From: Parapedobacter sp051400755
GTDB taxonomy: Bacteria > Bacteroidota > Bacteroidia > Sphingobacteriales > Sphingobacteriaceae
Length of the DNA stretch: 64,000 nucleotides
Direction: 5' to 3'
Assembly: GCF_051400755.1 (NCBI RefSeq)
Contig: NZ_JBLFFL010000002.1
Span: 248,001-312,000 of the forward strand
Positions 25,384 through 32,165 of this stretch are shown here, in pieces; the first letter of the stretch is position 1; each line of letters opens with the position of its first letter. The position numbers and the translations under genes are program-made. The notes under the pieces are model-generated. The model made no database searches. It was given only the letters and a program-made list of their open reading frames with translations, and was not told where the DNA came from.

Positions 25384-26489
25384 TACGCCTCGGTTACCGG
25401 TTTGGTGTTCATGATCTCATTCTGCTTGCGAATGGACTCGTTGTGGATCAGCTCCAACAATTTCACCGTAAACTCTTTGTCGAGTTTCAGCGCCTGGGCC
25501 ACATTGCTGCGTTTATGGATGATTTCATCCCAACGGCTCACCTGCAAGATGGTCACGTTGTTGTCGCGCTTGTATTCGCCGATCTTTTCCACGATTTTCA
25601 TCCGGTCGCTCAGTATTTTGATGATTTGGTCGTCCAATTTATCGATATCTGTACGCAGCTGCGCCAGTTTATCTTCAAAGACCGGATCATCCGATTTCGC
25701 GTGGCGGTAGGTCATGTTTCCGAGCATATCGGCCAACGCCTGCGGTGTTACCTGCTGTTTGGCATCAGTCCACGCCACGGACGGATCGATATGCGACTCC
25801 ACGATCAGGCCCTGCATGTCCATATCGAACGCTTTTTGCGCAATGTATGGAAGAAGCTCGCGGTTGCCACAGATATGGCTCGGGTCGTTGATCACCGGGA
25901 GGTCAGGCACCATCGTCTTTAATTGGATGGCGATATCCCACATCGGCTCATTGCGGAATGCCGTCTTCTCGTATGAGGAGAAGCCCCGGTGTATGGCCGC
26001 CAGCTTCTTGATACCTGCGCGATTTACGCGCTCCAGCGCACCAAGCCACAGGGATAAGTCGGGATTCACCGGGTTTTTGATGAGCACGGGTACATCCACA
26101 CCTTTCAGCGCATCAGCAATTTCCTGCACGGTAAAGGGGTTGGCCGTAGAGCGGGCACCGATCCACAGGATGTCTACCCCCGCAGCCAATGCTTCTTCCA
26201 CGTGCTTGGCGGTGGCCACCTCCGTGGTGATGGGCAGGCCGGTTTCTTCCTTCGCACGGCGCAGCCATTGAAGGCCGATGCTGCCGATGCCCTCAAATTC
26301 GCCCGGACGTGTACGCGGCTTCCAGATGCCCGCGCGCAATACATTTACCTTGCCCGTATTGGCCAGCAGGTGCGCTGTAGCCAATACCTGTTCTTCCGTT
26401 TCCGCACTGCACGGTCCTGCGATGATCAGGGGCGCTTCGCCCGTGTCGAACCATGATTTCAAGGGAACGATGTCTAATGTCTGTTTCAT
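25383..26489 (-). CDS. Bifunctional DAHP synthase / chorismate mutase type II
   Basis: This 368-residue fusion has an N-terminal type-I-beta DAHP synthase (residues about 1-265: APLIIAGPCSAE, LRAGIWKPRTRPGEFEGIG, ITTEVATAKHVEEALAAGVDILWIGARSTANPF, NDPSHICGNR, VESHIDPSVAWTDAKQQV) and a C-terminal AroQ-type chorismate mutase (about 275-355: LRTDIDKLDDQIIKILSDRMKIVEKIGEYK, HNESIRKQNEIM). It catalyses the first shikimate step (PEP + erythrose-4-phosphate) and chorismate to prephenate. In such fusions the mutase often provides feedback control. It follows pheA after a 116-bp gap that holds the second repeat array. No tyrA is present in the cluster. Confidence 0.95.
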   Translation of the reverse strand: MKQTLDIVPLKSWFDTGEAPLIIAGPCSAETEEQVLATAHLLANTGKVNVLRAGIWKPRTRPGEFEGIGSIGLQWLRRAKEETGLPITTEVATAKHVEEALAAGVDILWIGARSTANPFTVQEIADALKGVDVPVLIKNPVNPDLSLWLGALERVNRAGIKKLAAIHRGFSSYEKTAFRNEPMWDIAIQLKTMVPDLPVINDPSHICGNRELLPYIAQKAFDMDMQGLIVESHIDPSVAWTDAKQQVTPQALADMLGNMTYRHAKSDDPVFEDKLAQLRTDIDKLDDQIIKILSDRMKIVEKIGEYKRDNNVTILQVSRWDEIIHKRSNVAQALKLDKEFTVKLLELIHNESIRKQNEIMNTKPVTEA

Positions 26490-26520
26490 TGTTTTATTTG
26501 TTAATTGTCTATTATTTTTA

Positions 26521-26605
26521 GTGATCTGTGATTAGTGATCGGTGGTTGGTGACCGGCGGTCTGTGACGTGTGCACCGACCACTCACCGCTGACCACCCAT
26601 CACTG
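26521..26605. repeat. Degenerate heptamer array with inverted second half, potential long hairpin
   Basis: The first half reads as 7-bp units related to GTGATYN (GTGATCT, GTGATTA, GTGATCG, GTGGTTG, GTGACCG, GCGGTCT, GTGACGT). From about 26576 the units appear as their reverse complement (GACCACT, CACCGCT, GACCACC, CATCACT). AGTGATCGGTGGT (26534-26546) pairs with ACCACCCATCACT (26592-26604) with one mismatch, and pairing continues imperfectly inward around 26569. The array fills the gap between the pheA stop and the DAHP synthase gene, so the mRNA would carry a long imperfect stem-loop there. Confidence 0.75.
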
Positions 26606-27430
26606 CTACACCTTATCATTCTTCACATATTCCCCCATGATGTTGAAATTGCTGGTATATTTCAGTACTTGGCGGATGGCGGCATCATAATCCTTCTGAT
26701 TCTTCCATTCCACGTCTACATAGAAGTCGTATTCATTTCGCTTGCCCAGCACGGGCATGGACTGTATCTTGCTGAGGTTGATGTGCTGCTCGGCAAAACA
26801 GTGCAATACCGTGGAGAGTGAGCCTACCCCGTTACCGGTTTGAAAAGAAAGCGAGGCCTTGTTTACCTTATCCGTTTCTTCGGGCTTGCTAGCCAAGATG
26901 AGAAAGCGTGTATAGTTTTTCTTATTGGTCTCGATGCGCCGTTCGAGGATTTCGAGGCCATATAATTTAGCTGCCAATTGCGGAGCGATAGCAGCCGTGT
27001 CTTTGAGCTGCTGCTCGCTCACTTTGCGCGCACTGCCCGCAGTATCTTCCGCTTCGGAGACCTTAAGCTGGGGGTTTTCCTCCAGGTAGTCATTGCATTG
27101 CTGCAAGGCAATGGGGTGAGATTCGACAAACCTGATATCCTGGAACGCTACACCCGGCAGCGCCATCAAATGCAGCTTGATATGGAGGTAGACTTCCCCC
27201 ACAATGGGAAAGCGATAGTCACGAAGCAAATTGTAATTGGGGAGCAGGCTGCCCGCAATGGAATTTTCAATCGCCATGGCGATATAGGTTACCTTGCCAT
27301 GTTTCAACAGTTCGCATGTTTTCTTGAATGATTCGCATTCGACCGTCTCGATGTCCTCACCGAAATACTTATAGGCCGCTTCCTCGTGGAACGAACCCTT
27401 AACGCCTTGTATGGCTACTTTTATGCTCAT
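26606..27430 (-). CDS. pheA: Prephenate dehydratase
   Basis: This 274-residue enzyme converts prephenate to phenylpyruvate, the committed step to phenylalanine. The catalytic domain (about 1-185) shows VAIQGVKGSFHEEAA, AIENSIAGSL, VESHPIALQQC and the catalytic TRF motif at 174-176 (NYTRFLIL). A C-terminal ACT domain follows (about 195-270: GVGSLSTVLHCFAEQHINLSKIQSMPVLGKRNEYDFYVDV). The classical phenylalanine-binding ESRP of the ACT domain reads QSMP at 223-226, so allosteric control by Phe may differ; I believe this variant is common in the phylum. First gene of the operon behind a phenylalanine attenuator. Confidence 0.96.
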   Translation of the reverse strand: MSIKVAIQGVKGSFHEEAAYKYFGEDIETVECESFKKTCELLKHGKVTYIAMAIENSIAGSLLPNYNLLRDYRFPIVGEVYLHIKLHLMALPGVAFQDIRFVESHPIALQQCNDYLEENPQLKVSEAEDTAGSARKVSEQQLKDTAAIAPQLAAKLYGLEILERRIETNKKNYTRFLILASKPEETDKVNKASLSFQTGNGVGSLSTVLHCFAEQHINLSKIQSMPVLGKRNEYDFYVDVEWKNQKDYDAAIRQVLKYTSNFNIMGEYVKNDKV

Positions 27431-27451
27431 ATATCACTTAAATGGGACAAT

Positions 27452-27485
27452 AAAAAAGTCCCGGCTTTTCTGGCCGGGACTTTTT
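27452..27485 (-). terminator. Intrinsic terminator of the pheA attenuator
   Basis: On the minus strand, GTCCCGGC (27480-27473) and GCCGGGAC (27465-27458) form a perfect 8-bp GC-rich stem with a 7-nt loop, flanked by AAAAA upstream (27485-27481) and six Ts downstream (27457-27452). It lies inside the transcript leader, 21 nt before the pheA ATG. Its left arm (TCCCGGCC, 27479-27472) can alternatively pair with GGCCGGGA (27526-27519), located at the end of the leader-peptide gene, so it can be disrupted by an antiterminator. Confidence 0.9.
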
Positions 27486-27514
27486 ACATTTATATCTTTC
27501 GTTATCAATGCATA

Positions 27515-27583
27515 TTAATCCCGGCCCTTACTGCTAAAGTAAAAGAAACCAAAAAATCGATATGCGTTGTGCGGTGTTAACAT
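27515..27583 (-). CDS. Phenylalanine attenuator leader peptide (22 aa)
   Basis: An ATG at 27583 opens a 22-codon frame ending in TAA at 27515. Its core reads YRFFGFFYFSS: residues 10-16 hold five Phe and one Tyr. It starts about 11 nt after the predicted transcription start of the pheA operon. The last Phe codon (27538-27536) is about 9 nt upstream of the antiterminator arm GGGCCGGGA (27527-27519), which lies within the last codons of the peptide gene. A ribosome stalled at Phe codons would leave that arm free to pair with the terminator's left arm; a ribosome reaching the stop would cover it, so the terminator forms. This is the classical geometry of ribosome-mediated attenuation. No convincing Shine-Dalgarno is seen (AAAAAG before the ATG), usual in this phylum. 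Confidence 0.88.
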   Translation of the reverse strand: MLTPHNAYRFFGFFYFSSKGRD

Positions 27584-27600
27584 CTTTTTGTTTGACGAGC

Positions 27601-27630
27601 CAAATGTACACCAATTTTTTTTATTGTCAA
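27601..27630 (-). promoter_or_regulatory. Promoter of the pheA-aro operon (TTG-N19-TACATTTG)
   Basis: On the minus strand TTG (27630-27628) is followed after exactly 19 nt by TACATTTG (27608-27601), a full match to the Bacteroidota -33/-7 consensus. Transcription would begin near 27594. It lies in the 68-bp gap between the APH-like gene's stop and the leader peptide. Confidence 0.85.
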
Positions 27631-27651
27631 GAGAAAAATGAAAAAAGGGTG

Positions 27652-28662
27652 TCAATCTCGAATGCAACGCAAATACCACTCCTCCCACGTCTTCATCCAG
27701 CCTACTCTGGCTTTGATGAATGCGGGTGTGAAGAAGAGATTTGACCAGTCCTCGAAATTTTCATAGTGGAAACGGAAGTAAAACAGCCAGAAGAGGTACC
27801 CCCAATAGGGGATGGAGGCCAATTCGGCCTCGCTTACCGGCCGCCGTTCACGGTAACCTTTTATAAACACCGCGAATTGGCGGTCTGCTTCCGGCTGCGT
27901 CATCTTCTTATGGAGCACATCCAAGAAAAAGTGGACATAGAAAGACGCCAGGTCATTCACGAGATAACCTTCGCCGGCAAAGTCAAAATCAAAAAACGTG
28001 ACCTTTCCGGTGGCGTCAACGTGGAAATTTTTCGGCAGAAAATCATAATGGCAATATCCGTGGCTGAAGGTGTGCAGATCAAAAGACAGCAATCGCTCCT
28101 TTACCCCGGTAGCGACTTCCTGCAAATAATCGTATTCGGCTTCCAGTCCATCATCGAATGCAGGTTTGATGACACGCAACGGGGCGTCTACGAGTGCCTC
28201 CATATCCAGCGGCTGTCTGCGGTGAGCCAACTGCAATCCTGCCGTTAGGTGGTGAATATCGGCCATTCCATGCCCCACTTCGATCAATTGTTCGTCGCTC
28301 ATGACGGGACAGACCTGGCCGGGCGCGTAAGTGAATAACACGCCATAACGGATACCTTCCGCCGCTTGGAAAGCCTGTAAATACTTCCCTTTTTTATCCG
28401 CTAGCGGATAGCTTATCGACGCTCCACCAGCATGCAGGATGTTCAGCAATTCCACTTCACCGTTGATCTCCTCCATTTTCCGGTGCACATCCCGGTAGAT
28501 TTTGAAGATATACCGAGTGTTGGTACTTTCGATCAGATAGGTGTCACTGACATTGTGGATTAACAAGCGGCAGTTGGAATCGGTGAATCCATAGCGTTCT
28601 TGTAGGTATCTGTTCAGGGCGGAGGCGGCAAGCAGGGAGTAGCGGGTGGGGAAAATGTCCAT
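27652..28662 (-). CDS. APH-family (aminoglycoside phosphotransferase-like) small-molecule kinase
   Basis: This 336-residue protein is of the phosphotransferase/kinase-like APH family. The N-lobe holds YIFKIYRD (putative ATP-binding Lys), and the catalytic loop reads SHGYCHYDFLPKNFHVD (Asp207, Asn212), followed by the metal site FFDFDFAG (Asp225/Asp227). The family includes homoserine kinase II-like, choline kinase-like and antibiotic kinases; nothing here fixes the substrate. It ends just upstream of the pheA promoter, and a 27-bp gap separates it from the GNAT gene upstream on the same strand. No resistance role should be assumed. Confidence 0.85.
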   Translation of the reverse strand: MDIFPTRYSLLAASALNRYLQERYGFTDSNCRLLIHNVSDTYLIESTNTRYIFKIYRDVHRKMEEINGEVELLNILHAGGASISYPLADKKGKYLQAFQAAEGIRYGVLFTYAPGQVCPVMSDEQLIEVGHGMADIHHLTAGLQLAHRRQPLDMEALVDAPLRVIKPAFDDGLEAEYDYLQEVATGVKERLLSFDLHTFSHGYCHYDFLPKNFHVDATGKVTFFDFDFAGEGYLVNDLASFYVHFFLDVLHKKMTQPEADRQFAVFIKGYRERRPVSEAELASIPYWGYLFWLFYFRFHYENFEDWSNLFFTPAFIKARVGWMKTWEEWYLRCIRD

Positions 28663-28689
28663 GAGTGCAAAGATAATAGTATTCCTTTG

Positions 28690-29217
28690 CTAACATTGGT
28701 GATCTTCCTGCCTGATTTCATATACGAAATCGGGGGTCTCGGCTATTTTCCGGGCACCGAGCTTTTCAACAGCTTTTTGCGAGCGGTAATTGGTGGCACC
28801 GACATGTAGGTGTACAATGCGCACAAATTGAAAGGCGTAATCGAGCATCAGCTTTTTTACAGCAGGATTCAGTCCTGTACCCCAATACCGGGTTGCATAG
28901 AAGGTGTAACCGATGAGGATATCCTGCTGGTCGGCTCCGCCATGGTAGAACCTCGTGCTGCCGGCCACCATGCCGGTGTCCTTGTCGACGATTTTAAAAG
29001 CGCCTTTGCTGCGCATCGCACCGTCAAAAAATACGCGGAATATGCCTTCCTTCCAGCGGTCGGACTGCGGATGCTGTTCCCACACTTTCCAATCGGACGC
29101 TATGGTGTACAACGCATCGAAATCGGCTTCCTGCAAGGGCAGGAGGATAGCGCGGTCGTTTTCCAGCTGCGGGGGGAACGGGAAGTCGGCTGTCTGTTGT
29201 TGTAGGTATTCGTTCAT
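28690..29217 (-). CDS. GNAT-family N-acetyltransferase
   Basis: This 175-residue acetyltransferase resembles the RimJ/RimL-type group. The N-terminal part is LPLQEADFDALYTIASD, the middle has FKIVDKDTGMVAGSTRFY, the acetyl-CoA site region is ATRYWGTGLNPAVKKLMLDYAF, and the end has HVGATNYRSQKAVEKLGAR. I place the start at the ATG at 29217 (MNEYLQQQ), since GNAT homology begins shortly after it. The frame is open up to 29418, but the extra 67 residues look like a remnant of another gene. Substrate unknown. Confidence 0.85.
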   Translation of the reverse strand: MNEYLQQQTADFPFPPQLENDRAILLPLQEADFDALYTIASDWKVWEQHPQSDRWKEGIFRVFFDGAMRSKGAFKIVDKDTGMVAGSTRFYHGGADQQDILIGYTFYATRYWGTGLNPAVKKLMLDYAFQFVRIVHLHVGATNYRSQKAVEKLGARKIAETPDFVYEIRQEDHQC

Positions 29218-29224
29218 GCCAAAG

Positions 29225-29388
29225 TCTCTTGATATATGCGGCGAGGTCACGTTCAACCCCGGCTGAGCTCGGCCCCAGTTGCTCCACAATGCGCGCCCGT
29301 TCTGCAGCCGTCTTGCGAATGGATAGCGCCGCATGAAGGTGATTTTTTCTGCTTCGTTGCCGAGTTGGAAATATTTGGGGATGTACAT
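29225..29388 (-). pseudogene. Probable remnant of a paiB-like (FMN-binding regulator) gene
   Basis: From the ATG at 29388 the frame reads MYIPKYFQLGNEAEKITF, then MRRYPFA, a very good match to the first 25 residues of PaiB-type FMN-binding proteins; after that similarity stops. Directly downstream, another minus-strand frame reads KTAAERARIVEQLG, then SAGVERDLAAYIK, resembling the C-terminal end of the same family. The simplest reading is a large internal deletion that joined the two ends out of frame. The N-terminal piece happens to stay in frame with the GNAT gene. MocR, PaiB and GNAT genes are often neighbours in this phylum, which supports the idea. The identification is by eye. Confidence 0.55.
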
Positions 29389-29415
29389 GAGTTTGAAAAT
29401 TGTTATTCGTTCATG

Positions 29416-29423
29416 CAAAACTA
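29416..29423 (-). promoter_or_regulatory. Candidate -7 element of the GNAT/paiB-remnant transcript (TAGTTTTG)
   Basis: Minus strand 29423-29416 reads TAGTTTTG, an exact TAnnTTTG match, 28 nt before the ATG at 29388. No TTG is present at the usual -33 distance. The left arm of the inverted repeat at 29430-29441 would lie between its -33 and -7 regions. Confidence 0.4.
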
Positions 29424-29429
29424 CTAAGC

Positions 29430-29478
29430 AATTGGACTATCTTTATCATCCAATATCGATAAAATGGATAGTCCAATT
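29430..29478. promoter_or_regulatory. 12-nt perfect inverted repeat at the MocR start, candidate operator
   Basis: AATTGGACTATC (29430-29441) and GATAGTCCAATT (29467-29478) are exact reverse complements with a 25-nt spacer that itself contains TATCGATA and ATCCA/TGGAT. The right arm covers codons 2-5 of the MocR gene (ATG 29464-29466). The position in the short divergent gap fits autoregulation by the MocR protein, which in this family binds near its own promoter. Confidence 0.55.
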
Positions 29479-30948
29479 TTGCACTTCCTATTTTCGGAGA
29501 TTACACTCCGATCTCAGTCCGGCAAGGCAGTATACCTTCAATTGGCGGAAGCCACTATTTTACTCATTAAGCGTGGCCGGATACCGCCCGGAGCCCGATT
29601 GCCCAGTTCCCGCGAACTAGCTGGCATCCTACGGCTGAACCGGTTGACCATTACGAAAGCATTCCAGGAGTTGGAGATGCAAGGGTGGTTGGAAAGCCAT
29701 AGGGGTAAAGGCACCTTTGTGGCGGTCAACCTCCCCGAATCCCGGCCGCAGCGACTGAGGGAAGTTCAAGCTACCCGTGATGCCGGGCGCACTGCGGGCT
29801 TCGAAATCTGGCCGGCCGATTACCTCCGTCCAAGCGTAAACCCCGTGACCACCAGGCTGCACCTTGACGATGGTTTTCCAGACCCTTCATTGGCTCCGTT
29901 GAAGGAACTGTACCGGGCGTATCGCGCGCAACTGGCGCGGGGTAATCCATATGAGCGGTTCGGCAGTTATGGCCATGCCGAAGGGTGTGCACCGTTTCTG
30001 GAAGCACTGGCCCGATACCTCCGCCTAACGCGGGGACTGAACATTACCGAGCGGAATGTCCTTTCGGTGCGGGGAACGGTTATGGGCATCAATCTGGTCT
30101 GTAATGGACTCATCCAGCGGGGCGACGTGGTTGCCGCAGGTGTGCCCGGTTGGCGGCGGGCGGAGGCCAATTTCCAGCACGCGGAAGCACGGCTGTTAAG
30201 CATTCCGGTTGATCAATTCGGGATACAAGTGAATGCATTGGAGCGGCTGTGCCGTACCACAAAGATCCGGATGGTGTATGTAACCCCGCACCATCACTAC
30301 CCGACGACGGTGTCCCTGCCGATGGACCGGCGGTTGGAATTGCTGTACTTGGCTGGTAAATATGGCTTCATCATCTTCGAGGATGATTACGATTATGATT
30401 TCCACTATAAACATAAGCCACTCCTGCCGCTGGCCAGCGCAGATGACCAGGGTATGGTTATCTATTGCGGCTCATTCAGCAAAACATTTTCACCTGCATT
30501 CCGTTTGGGATACCTGGTCGCTTCGGAAAACGTAGTCTCCCGGCTGTCTCTGATGAGGACTGTGCTGGACCGGCAGGGCGACCACATCCTGGAACGAGCG
30601 ATGGCTGAATTGCTTGATGACGGGAGCATACAGCGCAGTCTCAGGAAGGCCATGGCCGTGTACCGCGAACGAAGGGACTATTTCTCCGGCTTGCTGGCTG
30701 AGGAGTTGGATGGTAAGGTGCAGTTTACCATTCCAGAAGGTGGCTTGAGCCTGTGGGCGCAGTTCGACAGGCGCATCGACCTCGCTAAACTCGCTGTTGA
30801 TGCCCGAAGAAAGGGACTGTACATTTCAGATGGAGCGCCACACCGTTATCCATCTTATGACGAACACGCCATCCGGCTCGGATTTGCGTCGTCCACCAAG
30901 GATGCGCTGGAGGAAAGTGTGGGGATATTGAAAGGATTGATGGCGTGA
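29464..30948 (+). CDS. MocR/PdxR-family regulator (GntR-type wHTH fused to PLP aminotransferase fold)
   Basis: This 494-residue fusion has an N-terminal GntR winged helix (about residues 15-85: RGRIPPGARLPSSRELAGILRLNRLTITKAFQELEMQGWLESHRGKGTFVA, cited here by its landmarks SSRELAGIL and RGKGTFV) and an aminotransferase class-I-like domain (about 120-494). The PLP-binding Lys340 lies in GSFSKTFSPAFRLGY; EDDYDYDF and TPHHHYPTT are the cofactor-site motifs. Such proteins are transcription factors sensing PLP or an amine/amino-acid adduct. The adjacent divergent gene remnant and GNAT gene are likely targets. The keto-name PdxR cannot be assigned without pdx genes nearby. Confidence 0.9.
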   Translation: MDSPILHFLFSEITLRSQSGKAVYLQLAEATILLIKRGRIPPGARLPSSRELAGILRLNRLTITKAFQELEMQGWLESHRGKGTFVAVNLPESRPQRLREVQATRDAGRTAGFEIWPADYLRPSVNPVTTRLHLDDGFPDPSLAPLKELYRAYRAQLARGNPYERFGSYGHAEGCAPFLEALARYLRLTRGLNITERNVLSVRGTVMGINLVCNGLIQRGDVVAAGVPGWRRAEANFQHAEARLLSIPVDQFGIQVNALERLCRTTKIRMVYVTPHHHYPTTVSLPMDRRLELLYLAGKYGFIIFEDDYDYDFHYKHKPLLPLASADDQGMVIYCGSFSKTFSPAFRLGYLVASENVVSRLSLMRTVLDRQGDHILERAMAELLDDGSIQRSLRKAMAVYRERRDYFSGLLAEELDGKVQFTIPEGGLSLWAQFDRRIDLAKLAVDARRKGLYISDGAPHRYPSYDEHAIRLGFASSTKDALEESVGILKGLMA

Positions 30949-31001
30949 AAGATGATAATCGCGATCGTGCGTAAAATGACTATATGTATCGGAGAACCGT
31001 G

Positions 31002-31030
31002 TTGGAAAAGCCAAATATTTGCTACCTTTG
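31002..31030 (+). promoter_or_regulatory. Promoter of the vapBC module (TTG-N18-TACCTTTG)
   Basis: TTG (31002-31004) is followed after 18 nt by TACCTTTG (31023-31030), an exact TAnnTTTG. Transcription would start near 31037, 9 nt before a small ORF and about 80 nt before vapB. The 169-bp gap 30949-31117 otherwise shows nothing else. Confidence 0.7.
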
Positions 31031-31045
31031 AGGTAGTGAATTTAA

Positions 31046-31108
31046 ATGGCAACGGAATATACGAAAGAATATATTATCATTTCCGAGGCACGCGATATTG
31101 ATATTTAA
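31046..31108 (+). CDS. Possible 20-aa small ORF ahead of vapB
   Basis: ATG at 31046 to TAA at 31106-31108, 20 codons, reading MATEYTKEYIIISEARDIDI. It begins 15 nt after the predicted -7 element and ends 9 nt before the vapB start. It could be a short translated leader, or chance. No similarity recognised. Confidence 0.3.
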   Translation: MATEYTKEYIIISEARDIDI

Positions 31109-31117
31109 TTTTTAATT

Positions 31118-31345
31118 ATGGATACCATCACGCTGAAGATAAAAAACAAAAAAAAACTGAACCATCTCCTTTCTTTTCTTAAGGATTTGGACTTTGTTGA
31201 GGTCTTGCAAGATACATCACCCACTAAAGAGAAAAGAAACGTGAAGCGCAATGAAGATGATTTTTTTGCTTTGGCAGGCATGTGGGAAGGGCGTGACATC
31301 TCCGCGGAAGAACTAAGGGCGAAAGCATGGCCGGGGAAGCATTAG
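31118..31345 (+). CDS. vapB: VapB-type antitoxin
   Basis: This 75-residue protein has a beta/helical N-terminus rich in lysine (TITLKIKNKKKLNHLLSFLKDLDFVEVL) and a C-terminal toxin-binding tail of the type DDFFALAGMWEGRDISAEELRAKAW that is common in antitoxins paired with PIN toxins in Bacteroidota. It would neutralise the VapC encoded next and repress the operon with it. The last 19 bp overlap vapC, indicating coupling. Confidence 0.82.
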   Translation: MDTITLKIKNKKKLNHLLSFLKDLDFVEVLQDTSPTKEKRNVKRNEDDFFALAGMWEGRDISAEELRAKAWPGKH

Positions 31346-31713
31346 TATTATGCGATACTAACATTTTGATTGAGCTGTCCAAAAACAATAGCATAATCGT
31401 GGAAAAGCTCAGCAAAATAGGTGCGAACAAAATAGTCGTCAGCGCCATTAGTGCCGGAGAGTTTTTGTTTGGCGCGCGCGATCGACACGAACTCGCCAAA
31501 ATAAAGCGGTCGTTGAATAGCATAAAAATCATGCATGCCGATAATGAAATATCCGAATTTGCGATTCGCCTGATTGAAAAATATACGTTGAGCCATCACT
31601 TAGATGTACCTGATGCGTTTATCGCAGCCACTGCTATAATTAAAGGGGCCAATCTGTACACGTTGAATTTAAAGCATTTCAAGTACATCGAGGGATTGAA
31701 ATTACATATATAA
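31327..31713 (+). CDS. vapC: VapC-type PIN-domain toxin (ribonuclease)
   Basis: This 128-residue PIN-domain protein has the acidic metal-binding residues of the family: Asp10 in LCDTNILIEL, Glu45 in SAGEFLFGA, Asp93/Asp96 in HHLDVPDAFIAATA. The C-terminal TLNLKHFKYIEGL matches the usual TRNxxHF end. PIN toxins of VapBC modules cleave tRNA or rRNA when free of antitoxin. All catalytic residues are present, so the module looks intact. Confidence 0.9.
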   Translation: MAGEALVLCDTNILIELSKNNSIIVEKLSKIGANKIVVSAISAGEFLFGARDRHELAKIKRSLNSIKIMHADNEISEFAIRLIEKYTLSHHLDVPDAFIAATAIIKGANLYTLNLKHFKYIEGLKLHI

Positions 31714-31744
31714 AGGATGGTATGATGATGGTATAAGTGGAATT

Positions 31745-32119
31745 TTATTCCTCCAACATCTCCACCAACAACACTACCCACCCCGCCACCAGCAACAGCC
31801 CTCCCAATGGGGTCACCGGTCCGAGGAAACGCCATTTGGTGCCGAAGGCACCGCTCAAGCACAATCCATAGATGCTGAACGAAAATAGAATAGTGCCGCT
31901 GATGAATAACCACACATATGCACCCGGTTCGATTAAACCGGCCGACTGGGCGAAGCCGGCGAAAAGCAGGACCAGCGCATGGTAAAACTGATAGCGCACA
32001 CCGGTTTCGAAGCTGTCCTGTTGTTCTGGTGTGAACTTCTTCTTGAGGGCGTGGGCCCCGAATGCACCTAAAATCACGGCGGTGGCCCCGAAAATCGTAC
32101 CGAATAGTTGAGCTATCAT
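31745..32119 (-). CDS. DUF423 family small inner-membrane protein
   Basis: This 124-residue protein has four predicted membrane helices. The N-terminal motif GTIFGATAVILGAFGAHALKK and ETGVRYQFYHALVLL are typical of DUF423 (YgdD-like) proteins. The function of the family is unknown. It is transcribed away from the patatin gene's end with a 46-bp gap and faces vapC. Confidence 0.92.
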   Translation of the reverse strand: MIAQLFGTIFGATAVILGAFGAHALKKKFTPEQQDSFETGVRYQFYHALVLLFAGFAQSAGLIEPGAYVWLFISGTILFSFSIYGLCLSGAFGTKWRFLGPVTPLGGLLLVAGWVVLLVEMLEE

Positions 32120-32165
32120 AGCATCGCAATTATGTCCATCGGCAAAGGTACATTATTTTGGACTG

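Noticed and set aside
26521..26605. Insertion-sequence end or miniature transposon
   Set aside because: No target-site duplication and no terminal inverted repeats beyond the internal heptamer symmetry; the periodic structure explains it better.
27652..28662. Antibiotic-resistance aminoglycoside phosphotransferase
   Set aside because: The fold matches APH-like kinases in general, but no feature points to aminoglycosides; the family is dominated by metabolic kinases.
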